DNA of 32,180 nucleotides from Chitinophaga pinensis (GTDB lineage Bacteria; Bacteroidota; Bacteroidia; SXHM01): NCBI GenBank assembly GCA_945861685.1, contig CAMAVO010000014.1, positions 1 to 32,180 of the forward strand, read 5' to 3'. Shown piece by piece: positions 9,453 to 16,581 of this stretch (position 1 is its first letter; each line of letters starts with the position of its first letter). The notes under the pieces were generated by a model. It saw only the letters and a program-made list of their open reading frames with translations, ran no database searches and was not told where the DNA came from. The position numbers and the translations under genes were made by a program.

Positions 9453-10491
9453 TAAACTGCCCGTTGGGGTGATTGGTGCGGGTGTGTTTGGCACAGCCGT
9501 AGCAAATTTGCTTGCCGAAAACCGCGATGTTATTCTTTACAGTCGCAGACCCGAAGTGGCGGAGAATATTTTGGTGAAGCGCATTCACCGCGGACAAAAA
9601 ATGAGCGAGCGCATAAAGCCAACGAGCAACATTGAAGAGCTAACTTCTTCGTGTACCTTAATCTTTCCGGTGGTTTCTTCGTCCGGTTTCAGTGAAATGA
9701 TACGCACTTTTTCTCCTTACCTTCGTCCCGACCATATCTTAATTCACGGCACAAAAGGATTGGATGTACGATTAAAAGATGGAGAGAAACTGACAGAGAA
9801 AACATTTCTTAACCGCAAGATGGTGCGCACCATGAGCGAAATTATTTTGCAGGAAACAGAAGTAATGCGTGTAGGTTGTTTGGCCGGACCAAACCTTGCA
9901 AGCGAAATAGCGCTGGGACAACCCGCTGCATCAGTTATTGCAAGCCGCTTTGATGAAGTGATACGTGAAGGACAACGCGCCCTGCGCAGTTCACGCTTTC
10001 AGGTGTTCGGCAATCATGATATAACAGGTGTAGAGTTGGCTGGCGTATTGAAAAACGTTATTGCCATTGCATCGGGTGCGCTGAGCGGATTAGGATATGG
10101 AGAGAATGCACGCGCTTTGTTAATCAGCCGTGGAATGGTAGAGATGGTTCACATCGGAAAACTGATGGGCGGTGAACCTAAAGCCTTTTTCGGGTTGGCA
10201 GGAGTGGGTGATTTGATTGCCACCTGTTCCAGCGAAAAGAGCCGCAACTTTACGGTTGGTTTTCGTTTGGCAAAAGGTGAAAAGATTGAAGATATATTGA
10301 GCAGCATGGATGAAGTTGCCGAAGGTGTGAACACGGTAAAGGTTACCCATGCTTTTATACACAGCGCCAAAACGCGTGCGCCTATGACAGAGACTATTTA
10401 CAAATGTCTTTTCAGCGGAATGACGGTGAAAGAGGGAGTTGATTACCTCATGAACCTCCCTCTTGGCACCGACCTGGATTATTTTTCGTGA
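9430..10491 (+). CDS. gpsA: NAD(P)H-dependent glycerol-3-phosphate dehydrogenase
   Basis: The enzyme reduces dihydroxyacetone phosphate to sn-glycerol-3-phosphate, the backbone of phospholipids. The N-terminal Rossmann motif GAGVFG is at residues 16-21, a second conserved block is HGTKGLD, and the substrate-binding domain has ELAGVLKNVIAIASG with the family's catalytic Lys near residue 208. FGLAGVGDLIATCSSEKSRN and AEGVNT follow. The length of 353 residues is slightly above the usual ~335. The ATG at 9430 lies inside the acyltransferase gene. The stop is only 4 bp from the convergent TonB gene, with no hairpin between them. Confidence 0.95.
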   Translation: MDSQNTSDKLPVGVIGAGVFGTAVANLLAENRDVILYSRRPEVAENILVKRIHRGQKMSERIKPTSNIEELTSSCTLIFPVVSSSGFSEMIRTFSPYLRPDHILIHGTKGLDVRLKDGEKLTEKTFLNRKMVRTMSEIILQETEVMRVGCLAGPNLASEIALGQPAASVIASRFDEVIREGQRALRSSRFQVFGNHDITGVELAGVLKNVIAIASGALSGLGYGENARALLISRGMVEMVHIGKLMGGEPKAFFGLAGVGDLIATCSSEKSRNFTVGFRLAKGEKIEDILSSMDEVAEGVNTVKVTHAFIHSAKTRAPMTETIYKCLFSGMTVKEGVDYLMNLPLGTDLDYFS

Positions 10492-10495
10492 TTAA

Positions 10496-11323
10496 TTATC
10501 TCGTTTCAAATTTTACAGGCAAATAAAACTGAACCGGAACAGCAACTCCATTCTGTTTTCCGGGCTTCCATTTTGGCATTAAATTAATGACACGTTCCAC
10601 TTCTTTATTGAAGTTAGGTCCCCCTTTCACCCCTCTTTCAATTTTTACATTTGTTATGTTTCCTGTTTTATCAACAACAAATGAAGCATAGACAGTACCG
10701 GTGACGTTATTCTCCAATTCAATCTTCGGATACTTAACTTTATCATTAATAAACATCAACATTGCTGTTTCTCCGCCAATAAATTCAGGCATTTCTTCAA
10801 CATGAGTAAAAGGTGGAGGATCTTTTTCTACTATCATAACAGCCGTTCCTGTTCCCGGATCATCAATTATAATATCCCCATCGTCAATTGTATCAACTCC
10901 ATTGGGTTTGCCGGGCTTTAAATCGGGATTGAAGGGCTGCGTTTCGGTAATGGTGTCCTTGTCATCGCTTACCACAGGCGCAACAAACATTGAACCTTTG
11001 GGTGGTGGTGGTGTCTTGGGTGGGTCAATTTTTGTTGGGGGGAGTACATCGGGTGTTATATCATAAATAGTAGTTACCAGCGGATCGTCAACTGGTGGAA
11101 CTATTACCTCAATAATTTTGTCTGAAAGATAGCTGTACAGTTTAAGCGATGCCACACCCAATGCTATAACCGACACCGTAACAAAAAGAGAAAAGAAAAT
11201 AGTGCGCGGATACTCCCTGCGTATGAAATAGGCTCCATAGGCTTGGTTGCGGTGTTCAAAGACTATGTTGTTGCGCACATTTGAAACAACATTACCCCAC
11301 TCGCTGATTAAATTGATTTTCAT
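10496..11323 (-). CDS. TonB-family energy transducer
   Basis: The protein (275 residues) would carry proton-motive force from ExbB/ExbD to outer-membrane receptors. An N-terminal stretch typical of Bacteroidota TonB proteins (VFEHRNQAYGAYFIRREYPRT) precedes one transmembrane helix at about residues 43-67. A Pro-rich periplasmic linker follows (PPVDDPLVTT, PPKTPPPPKGS). The C-terminal TonB domain of about 90 residues contains YPKIELENNVTGTVYASFVVD and a final LPVKFE strand. No exbB, exbD or receptor gene is near. It is convergent with gpsA. Upstream lies a ~300-bp non-coding stretch with an inverted repeat (AACGGAG/CTCCGTT) about 50-80 bp before the ATG. Confidence 0.92.
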   Translation of the reverse strand: MKINLISEWGNVVSNVRNNIVFEHRNQAYGAYFIRREYPRTIFFSLFVTVSVIALGVASLKLYSYLSDKIIEVIVPPVDDPLVTTIYDITPDVLPPTKIDPPKTPPPPKGSMFVAPVVSDDKDTITETQPFNPDLKPGKPNGVDTIDDGDIIIDDPGTGTAVMIVEKDPPPFTHVEEMPEFIGGETAMLMFINDKVKYPKIELENNVTGTVYASFVVDKTGNITNVKIERGVKGGPNFNKEVERVINLMPKWKPGKQNGVAVPVQFYLPVKFETR

Positions 11324-11618
11324 GGTTTGTTTGTTTTTAAGAATTAATAAATGGTGAGACCTTATTGTGATAACGGAGAACTTTTATTTTTATTGTGTGC
11401 TCCGTTTATAAGATGCAAAGGGGGGAGTATTTCCATAAAGGGGGATGGAAATAAAAACAAGATGATAAACTAAATGGTTAAAAATAAACAGCTAATTATC
11501 CGGCAACTTATTGAAACACAGAAGCAGGCGAATCGATAGAATGAAGCAATGAATTTTATCCCCAAAATCGTGCTTTGAATGTGTGAAATTTGCTTAAAAA
11601 CGGAGGAAAAGTCTCTTC
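11324..11618. other. Non-coding stretch upstream of the TonB gene
   Basis: No convincing gene is present. It must hold the TonB promoter on the minus strand. A 7-bp inverted repeat AACGGAG...CTCCGTT lies at roughly 11373-11408. No other structure was recognised before the 21-bp array starts at 11619. Confidence 0.4.
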
Positions 11619-11798
11619 AATTGAAGAAGCAATCAATTGAATTAAAGAAGCTATCTTTTCAATTAAAGAAGCAACCGATTTAATTAAAGAAACCTTCCAT
11701 TGAATTAAAGAAGCAATCGATTGAATTGAAAAAACCGTTTCATTATACAAAAAAGCCTCTTCCTCAATTGAATGAATGGTTTATGCAATTAAAGAAGC
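11619..11798. repeat. Orphan 21-bp tandem array A
   Basis: Eight contiguous units of exactly 21 bp start at 11619, 11640, 11661, 11682, 11703, 11724, 11745 and 11766, with a 12-bp partial copy at 11787. The first five and the last are clear (AATTAAAGAAGCAATCGATT type); units 6-8 are degenerate. The minus-strand translation in the track (11556-11750, TTG start) gives heptads such as SIASLIQ and SVASLIE, but this follows from 21 being a multiple of 3. The reverse complement, TCAATCGATTGCTTCTTTAA, resembles the units of array C at 31514. No XRE gene or helical partner gene lies beside it. Confidence 0.85.
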
Positions 11799-11846
11799 TT
11801 TTTATATATAAATAGAGACAAATAATGTTATTTTTCAATTTTTTAA

Positions 11847-12143
11847 GACCAGCGCACCAAGCATTTTCTTAACCTTACGCACGATGTTACTTATTACTTC
11901 TATTTCTATGCGGTAAACGCCAAAGGTGTTGGCCCGCTGAGTGAGGTGGTGAGTATGGTGTGCTGTTAAAACAAATTGAATAACGAATACAGAACAAGGA
12001 ATATTGAATGTTGAATGAATAATACTTCTTCATTTGGTGTTCCTTGTTCAATATTCAATATTTCTTCACTGTCTTCAGGCATCTACTTCCTCAGCCTTAT
12101 CAACGGCACAGAAGTAGTGAGTAAAAAGTTTGTGAAAGAGTGA
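11847..12143 (+). pseudogene. Remnant of a T9SS protein with an FN3 domain, split by a palindromic element
   Basis: Two decayed pieces are visible. Bases 11847-11969 translate, without a start codon, to an FN3-like end (VTYYFYFYAVNAKGVGPLSE) that hits a stop at 11967. Bases ~12066-12143 translate to SSGIYFLSLINGTEVVSKKF..., the end of a T9SS type A signal. Between them lies a stem-loop repeat element (11977-12064). Most of the sorting domain that should join the two pieces is missing. The order and strand fit one former exported FN3/T9SS gene. No full-length homolog lies in this window. Confidence 0.7.
11977..12064. repeat. Palindromic interspersed repeat (AACAAGGAA / TTCCTTGTT)
   Basis: Imperfect arms of about 25 bp (11977-12001 and 12040-12064) pair through a perfect AACAAGGAA/TTCCTTGTT core. 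They are flanked by low-complexity GAATATTGAATGTTGAA sequence, a type of element common between Bacteroidota genes. It sits exactly between the two halves of the T9SS/FN3 remnant. Confidence 0.65.
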
Positions 12144-12206
12144 GTATAGTCTGATTATTGAGCAGCTGTTACCCTGATCATTGTCGAATGGCAACAATAA
12201 AGTATA

Positions 12207-12602
12207 ATGAAAGACTTCACCAAAGAATTCCAATTTAAAACATCGCGCAGCGGTGGCCCGGGCGGACAGAACGTAAACAAAACCGAAACCAAGGTGGAGT
12301 TGATTTTTGATGTGCAGAATTCTGCATTGCTTACAGTTGAAGAAAAGGAACTGATTGCTAAAAACCTTGCCTCACGCATTGCTGATGATGGTATGCTGCA
12401 CCTCTCGCGCAGCAGTGAGCGCAGCCAGTTGCGCAACAAGGAACGGGTAATTGAAAAGTTTTATGAGTTACTGACTAAAGCGCTTACTCCCAAGAAAAAA
12501 CGCCTGCCCGTTAAAGTAAGCAAGGCACAAAAAGAGAAACGTATTAAAAGTAAAAAGCTGCGCGGGGAGATAAAGTCGGGGAGGAGGAGGGTGGAGTATT
12601 AA
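12207..12602 (+). CDS. arfB: Peptidyl-tRNA hydrolase ArfB (ribosome rescue)
   Basis: The 131-residue protein has the RF-type catalytic domain with GGQ at residues 19-21 (SRSGGPGGQNVNKTETK). It lacks codon-recognition domains and ends in a basic tail (KKRLPVKVSKAQKEKRIKSKK) that in this family enters the empty mRNA channel of a stalled ribosome. It therefore releases nascent chains from non-stop complexes. The length fits ArfB/YaeJ. It is a single gene among degraded DNA, preceded by the T9SS remnant and followed by repeats and an IS66 scrap. The ATG at 12207 is the natural start. Confidence 0.93.
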   Translation: MKDFTKEFQFKTSRSGGPGGQNVNKTETKVELIFDVQNSALLTVEEKELIAKNLASRIADDGMLHLSRSSERSQLRNKERVIEKFYELLTKALTPKKKRLPVKVSKAQKEKRIKSKKLRGEIKSGRRRVEY

Positions 12603-12884
12603 TTGAATATTTATTCGAACTGGATTTGAAAAAATATTTTTTCGCGCTTCGCGCGATTAAAGCATTTGAAAAAAACGGAAACTTATAATCCGAATCGCGC
12701 AGAGCGCAAGCCGCTTTTTTGCGGGGGTAAGCAGATTGTTTTGCTGAGCGGTTTAAAAGTAAGAGCTAACGAGTAGCTAAACGAAGTTTTTGCATTTTGC
12801 AAAAATTTAGTTTAGGTAATGTTACAGGCAGGTTTTTCTTCTGTCCGATTACAAATTTAACAATAGTTGTACCAAAGTCCTATT
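12603..12884. other. Non-coding stretch with small hairpins after arfB
   Basis: No gene is visible. It contains CGCG-rich small palindromes at ~12643-12655 (CGCGCTTCGCGCG) and ~12694-12703, a CCGC/GCGG loop with T6 at ~12711-12724, and a larger hairpin at 12777-12815 (CTAAAC...TTTTTGC/GCAAAAA...GTTTAG). Any of these could end the arfB transcript. Confidence 0.4.
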
Positions 12885-13019
12885 ATGCAAGCCGATGAAA
12901 CGCCAATAAAAGTATTGGATAAAAACAAAAAGGGAACAACACATCGAGGTTACTATTGGGTATATCACGATTTTGAGAATGGGTTGGTATTGTATGAATA
13001 TGACTGGTCAGTTTACTAA
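12885..13019 (+). pseudogene. IS66-family transposase (TnpC) fragment
   Basis: The 44-codon frame MQADETPIKVLDKNKKGTTH... continues RGYYWVY and ends in a stop at 13017. It matches the highly conserved core of IS66 TnpC transposases (ADETPIKV...K.THRGYYWVY). A complete TnpC has about 500 residues, and no tnpA or tnpB and no ends are seen, so this is a dead remnant. It was too short for the ORF track. Confidence 0.8.
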
Positions 13020-13130
13020 GTTCGTCACATTTAGAATTAGTTACTCAAACACAGAAATCCAGTAGCCGTCAGTTCGTCAAAACCCAAAGTTCGTGACACC
13101 CGGAATTAGCTTCTCACTGCAAACATTTCG
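13018..13130. repeat. Degenerate GTTCGTCACA repeat cluster E
   Basis: Related units with a period of roughly 17 bp start AGTTCGTCACATTTAGA (13019), AGTTCGTCAAAACCC (13071), AGTTCGTGACACCCGGA (13088) and, weakly, TTTCGTTACTCC near 13125. Second halves such as ATTAGTTACTC and ATTAGCTTCTC alternate with them. The units resemble the perfect 32-bp repeats of cluster D at 15051, on the other side of the PHM-like gene. Confidence 0.6.
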
Positions 13131-14729
13131 TTACTCCGCAACTAATTTTCCGGTGCCAATCATTTTTTCTCCTGCAAAAACTTTGTAGATGTAAATGCCT
13201 GCTGGAAGATTTCCTCTCTGAATTTCGTATTGTTTATTTTTAATTGCGGAGCGGAAAACTTCCTGTCCGGGTACATTAAAAATTCGTAATTCTACATTCT
13301 GCATTTCTGCATTTATTTTGATGGTTGCACTGCTAGTGAACGGATTCGGATAAATTGTAAAATTCGCATCTGTATTCGCAACATCTTCAATTCCAACAGA
13401 GATCTCGCAGCCTATATAGGTAGGTGTAACAGTAACAGTATCCACAATAATATTTTGATCACCAGGTAAGGAACTGAGATAATTAAAATAAACCATCATT
13501 CGTTCTTGATTATTAGCTGAACCAGCAGTAACCGGACTACTTGGATCTGGAGCCTCCGGGTTTGAAGGAATGTTAAAGTAAGTTGCCTTTGCCCTAAGCA
13601 CGGTACCTTCAGGAAGCACTATAGGTTGTCGGTATGTGTATTGTCCCAGCCAATGCGTATCCCAATCATCTACATCGATCAAAGGTACGGTATCGTTTGA
13701 AGGCTTAATGGCGTAAACTGTCATTAACCTTCCAACCTTACGCATGAGGGGTACTACACTTAAAAAAGTATAATTATCGAGCCCCGGAGATATGCTTGGT
13801 AACGTGTATTGCTCTACAAAAGAAGCGGTACTCATGGCAGGGATGAATAAAGCAGGCGAAATGTTCCCAGCGGTATCATTCAGCAAAGCTTTGTGGCTCA
13901 CCTCTCTTACTGGAGTTCCGGCAAATTTAAAATTCACCACTGTATTGTCATCAATATCACCGATAGTTGACACAGGATAATAAAGTTGTAACACCAAATA
14001 TGCATTTGCAGGTATTTTAAGTCCCATACCGCTAGGAAATGTAAGGTGATCAATACTCGTGGACCAGGCACAAATCAGGGGTGAACCATTTACACCTGTT
14101 CCATCAAAACTAGAATATCCTAATCCCGGGTCAGCAGCATCCAAACTAAGTAATGCATTGGTATCTGTTTCATAATAAATAAATCCATGGTGCAGCATAC
14201 TTGAATTACCAGGTATCATTTCAATTGCCTCCACAAATTTATCAACACTAAAATTTGTTGGAATTAAAAAACAACGATAATCATCCCCTGCTGCGTTATT
14301 TGTATAATTGCCGGCACCACCGGTAAAATCAATCTGGCTCAAATTTGAAACACCATAAGTATAAGTGGGTGCTACTGGCGCATTAGTAGTGTCGCCCGGT
14401 ACCGCTCCCTGGTTAACCCAAGCAATAATAATGTCCTTTTCTGTTTGGGTCAATACCCTTTCATGAGCATAGGTTTGATATTCCGCAACCGGCAGCCAGG
14501 GAGGCATATAACCAGTCATTACTTTGTTCAAGATACTAGATTTATTATTAAATGCGCTGGTATAGCTTATTAATGGAAATGGGCTGTGGCCATCTTCCCA
14601 ATGGCAACTTGTACAATTGGCATAAAAAATACAGGCTACATCATCTGCCCAAGTATAATTTTGTGCGGAGGCACTTTGGACACAAAATGCTACAAAAATG
14701 ATGAGAGTAAATTTTTTCAAAGTTTTCAT
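13131..14729 (-). CDS. Exported cytochrome c-like / PHM-type copper monooxygenase-like protein with T9SS signal
   Basis: The 532-residue protein starts with a signal peptide (MKTLKKFTLIIFVAFCVQSASAQ). An N-terminal heme c site follows: CTSCH at residues 39-43, with a later MTGYMPPWLP that may supply the Met ligand. The middle ~300 residues resemble the two-sandwich fold of copper type II, ascorbate-dependent monooxygenases (MLHHGFIYYE, ... THWLGQYTYRQPIVLPEG, ... TYFNIPSNPEAPDPSSP). The last ~80 residues are a T9SS type A domain (IYPNPFTSSATIKIN ... LPAGIYIYKVF). It should be secreted and handle heme and copper, but its substrate is unknown and not every PHM metal ligand was verified. It stands alone and is flanked on both sides by related GTTCGTCACA repeats. 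Confidence 0.82.
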   Translation of the reverse strand: MKTLKKFTLIIFVAFCVQSASAQNYTWADDVACIFYANCTSCHWEDGHSPFPLISYTSAFNNKSSILNKVMTGYMPPWLPVAEYQTYAHERVLTQTEKDIIIAWVNQGAVPGDTTNAPVAPTYTYGVSNLSQIDFTGGAGNYTNNAAGDDYRCFLIPTNFSVDKFVEAIEMIPGNSSMLHHGFIYYETDTNALLSLDAADPGLGYSSFDGTGVNGSPLICAWSTSIDHLTFPSGMGLKIPANAYLVLQLYYPVSTIGDIDDNTVVNFKFAGTPVREVSHKALLNDTAGNISPALFIPAMSTASFVEQYTLPSISPGLDNYTFLSVVPLMRKVGRLMTVYAIKPSNDTVPLIDVDDWDTHWLGQYTYRQPIVLPEGTVLRAKATYFNIPSNPEAPDPSSPVTAGSANNQERMMVYFNYLSSLPGDQNIIVDTVTVTPTYIGCEISVGIEDVANTDANFTIYPNPFTSSATIKINAEMQNVELRIFNVPGQEVFRSAIKNKQYEIQRGNLPAGIYIYKVFAGEKMIGTGKLVAE

Positions 14730-14764
14730 AGATAAGGTGTTAATCGTTCACAATTTTTTTGTAA

Positions 14765-14780
14765 CTACTCGGTCGAGTAG
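14765..14780. promoter_or_regulatory. Inverted repeat upstream of the PHM-like gene (possible operator)
   Basis: CTACTCG-GT-CGAGTAG has 7-bp perfect arms and lies 36-51 bp upstream of the ATG at 14729. In the minus-strand reading it follows a TTTTG that could be a -33 element, so a repressor-type site is plausible. No regulator gene is adjacent. Confidence 0.35.
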
Positions 14781-15050
14781 AAAAACAAAAGTAAGAAATA
14801 ATATAAGACCACTGCAAAACTACAACTTTAAAAAAAGATTCATTTTTGAGTGATTTTAACATCACTTAGTAGTTTTTCGTTTCCAGTTTAGAAACTTTTT
14901 TCTTATGTTTTGTCTCTCAGCAGGTCTTTTTTGTGGACTCAGTCCATTTTTGGCTCTACAAACTCTATTATTGGCATTCGATATAAGTTATAACTGATTG
15001 CTTGTATTAAATGTTGTGAATGAGTTTTTGCTTTACCTACATACCTTGCC
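14781..15050. other. Non-coding stretch between the PHM-like gene and array D
   Basis: No gene is visible. Small hairpins occur, such as AGTGAT/ATCACT near 14850-14868 and TGGACT/AGTCCA near 14935-14947. No function is assigned. Confidence 0.35.
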
Positions 15051-15210
15051 GTTCGTCACACACAGAAGTCTGATTACACGCGGTTCGCAACACACAGAAG
15101 TCCGATTACACCCAGTTCGTCACACACAGAAGTCTGATTACACCCAGTTCGTCACACACAGAAGTCTGATTACACGCTGTTCGTCACACACAGAAGTCCG
15201 ATTACACGCG
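15051..15210. repeat. 32-bp tandem direct repeats, cluster D (5 copies)
   Basis: Five contiguous units start at 15051, 15083, 15115, 15147 and 15179. Each begins GTTCGTCACACACAGAAG (one copy has GTTCGCAAC) and ends in GATTACAC plus three variable bases. There are no unique spacers, so this is not a CRISPR array. Each unit can be split into a 17-bp half and a 15-bp half that correspond to the alternating pieces of cluster E. Confidence 0.9.
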
Positions 15211-15275
15211 GTGCACAAAAACTTTATACTCTATGAAATTGTCTTTCGGTTACGATTTTTTTTCCTAAACTTGCC

Positions 15276-15447
15276 TGTAACGGTTGGGCGCTAAACGAGG
15301 TTTGGAATTACTTGCACTCACTTTCTTAACCGATAAACTTCATTAAAAGTACTGAACTTGCCGCAAATGTTTAGAAATAAATTTATACCGCTGAAAAAAA
15401 ACATTTGCACTTGCACGAACTCCAAATCTCGATTAGCGCCTGTTACC
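15276..15447. repeat. Long imperfect palindrome 1 (cassette boundary-like)
   Basis: The left arm TGTAACGGTTGGGCGCTAAA...GAGGTTTGGAATTACTTGCA pairs with a right arm TTGCACGAACTCCAAATCTC...TTAGCGCCTGTTACC. The terminal GTAAC/GTTAC, the GGCGCTAA blocks and the TTTGGA blocks all match. A smaller hairpin GCAAATGTTT/AAACATTTGC lies inside. Size, ends and asymmetry recall integron attC sites, but the classical GTTRRRY core is absent. It lies downstream of the 127-aa gene. Confidence 0.65.
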
Positions 15448-15492
15448 AGCTGGCGTTTCTTCCGTGTAGAACAGGTTTTATTTTACAAGGAG

Positions 15493-15876
15493 TTAGTGAA
15501 AATTTAGATGTCCTTTTTTATTAATTATTTTTTTTAGTGTTCGCTTCAAATTTTCGAATATTTGATTGTCAATGTCGATGTTAATTTCAAATATTTCATT
15601 GTCCCAGTTCATTACAAATTGTGTACGAAACAAGTCAATGCTAAATTCTTTTAGTTTTCCTATTTTGTCTGGAACGCTTGTTTCTATGTAATAATAATCC
15701 TTTTCAAATTCGTCCTCGGAGTATGTTCTTTGAAGCAATAGATATTGTTCGGAAGAATTCATCAATTCTTCTGTTGTCATATTTTCAACATCCCTATTGC
15801 CTTCTTCGTCTGAAAGAGTCAGTGTGCACCCAAATTCTTCGTCACTGATAGATATTTTTTTGCAGTCGAACTTCAT
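15493..15876 (-). CDS. Small acidic hypothetical protein in a cassette-like setting
   Basis: The 127-residue protein is very acidic and rich in E, D, N and Y, and has no signal peptide or membrane segment (MKFDCKKISISDEEFGC...). The composition resembles small immunity-type or cassette-borne proteins, but I do not recognise a family and claim no function. Its base composition is more AT-rich than the neighbouring core genes. It is the only gene between two long imperfect palindromes (15276-15447 and 15922-16053) and points away from all neighbours, which suggests that it came in as a unit. Confidence 0.7.
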   Translation of the reverse strand: MKFDCKKISISDEEFGCTLTLSDEEGNRDVENMTTEELMNSSEQYLLLQRTYSEDEFEKDYYYIETSVPDKIGKLKEFSIDLFRTQFVMNWDNEIFEINIDIDNQIFENLKRTLKKIINKKGHLNFH

Positions 15877-15921
15877 TTCATTAATTATGTTTGATGTAGC
15901 ACTTCTTTTCTTACGCTTGCT

Positions 15922-16053
15922 GGTAACGTTTGAGGGGTTGCCGTCAGTGCGGGAATTAAACGCACTAAACTATCCGCCCACGACAAAAGTATGTAAAAAG
16001 CACTACCGTTTGATTAAGCACTGCACCCCGCATTGCGGCAACCCCATGTTACC
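15922..16053. repeat. Long imperfect palindrome 2 (cassette boundary-like)
   Basis: The left arm GGTAACGTTTGAGGGGTTGC...TGCGGG pairs with a right arm CCCCGCATTGCGGCAACCCC ATGTTACC, apart from small bulges. Like palindrome 1 it starts with GTAAC and ends with GTTACC, but the inner sequence differs. It lies 46 bp upstream of the 127-aa gene. Confidence 0.65.
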
Positions 16054-16312
16054 GGATGCCCTGCTGTCTGTCCAATGGTGTGTCGTGTCGAGTTAGCACA
16101 AAACTGTCGAGGAAGGACGCTGGAATGGAAAGGGAAATTGTCGGGTTAGGGGGTGCGTGGGGTATTTTTATTTTTTAGAAGGGTGGGAGAAAAAAATTGA
16201 AGTTTTTGTTTGGGCGGCAGAAAAAAATACTCTCTTGCAAGTTTTGGTTCGTGGGTGGCATCAAGCGACTTGCAAGAGTGTATTTTTTTAGTGCGTTGCC
16301 TGTCTTTTGTTG
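16054..16312. other. Non-coding stretch before array B
   Basis: No gene is visible. It is G-rich on the plus strand (GGGTTAGGGGGTGCGTGGGG near 16145) and holds the strong hairpin at 16221-16289, annotated separately. Confidence 0.4.
16221..16289. terminator. Bidirectional terminator-like hairpin at the end of the XRE/255-aa/array B module
   Basis: Arms of 22 bp (16221-16242 and 16268-16289) pair with one mismatch around a CTCTTGCAAGT-type core. They begin and end in seven A and seven T, which gives a U-tract in either direction. It lies 24 bp beyond array B in the direction of transcription of the 255-aa gene, so gene plus array could be one transcript ending here. Confidence 0.65.
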
Positions 16313-16578
16313 TTCGTCATGTCAGATTTAGGAATTGTCATGGAGGGTATGAAAAACGGATTACAAAAAGTATAAAATAGGAAGTGAAAAATATAAATTG
16401 TCATGTCAACATTGTAGAGCGTAATGCGAAAAGTGTCAAGAGTAATGGCAACTTTGTCAAGCGGATTGCAAGAAGTATAAAGTGTCATTGTAACTGTGTC
16501 GAGCGTAACAAGAGAAAATAAAAACTGCCTTGCAACTTTATGAATTGTCAAGGCAGTTTTACCAAGTGTCAAGCGGGA
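16313..16578. repeat. 21-bp tandem array B
   Basis: Twelve units of exactly 21 bp start at 16313, 16334, 16355 and so on to 16544, with a 14-bp partial unit at 16565. The loose consensus on the plus strand is AGYGTCATGGCAACTTTGTC plus one base. Typical copies are AGCGTAATGCGAAAAGTGTC and AGAGTAATGGCAACTTTGTC. The array ends 3 bp from the stop of the 255-aa gene (16582). The minus-strand track ORF 16288-16572 simply reads through it. Spacing is exact even where the sequence is very degenerate. Confidence 0.85.
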
Positions 16579-16581
16579 ATA

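Noticed and set aside
11556-11750. Track ORF of 64 aa with SIASLIQ heptads
   Set aside because: Same reason: TTG start and translation through 21-bp array A.
12155-12439. Minus-strand ORF of 94 aa over arfB
   Set aside because: Antisense shadow of arfB.
15051-15210. CRISPR-like array (five 32-bp repeats)
   Set aside because: The units are contiguous with no unique spacers, and no cas genes are in the window. It is a plain tandem repeat.
14998-15294. Track ORF of 98 aa on the plus strand over the 32-bp repeats
   Set aside because: It is a translation of tandem repeats in one frame; no domain or plausible product.
15276-15447. Canonical attC site
   Set aside because: The size and fold are similar, but the GTTRRRY core is absent. 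Kept only as attC-like.
15797-16096. Track ORF of 99 aa on the plus strand
   Set aside because: It overlaps the 127-aa gene antisense and runs through palindrome 2. It is a shadow of the palindrome, not a gene.
16288-16572. Track ORF of 94 aa on the minus strand over array B
   Set aside because: It reads through the repeat array and the terminator-like hairpin. Heptad look follows from the period.
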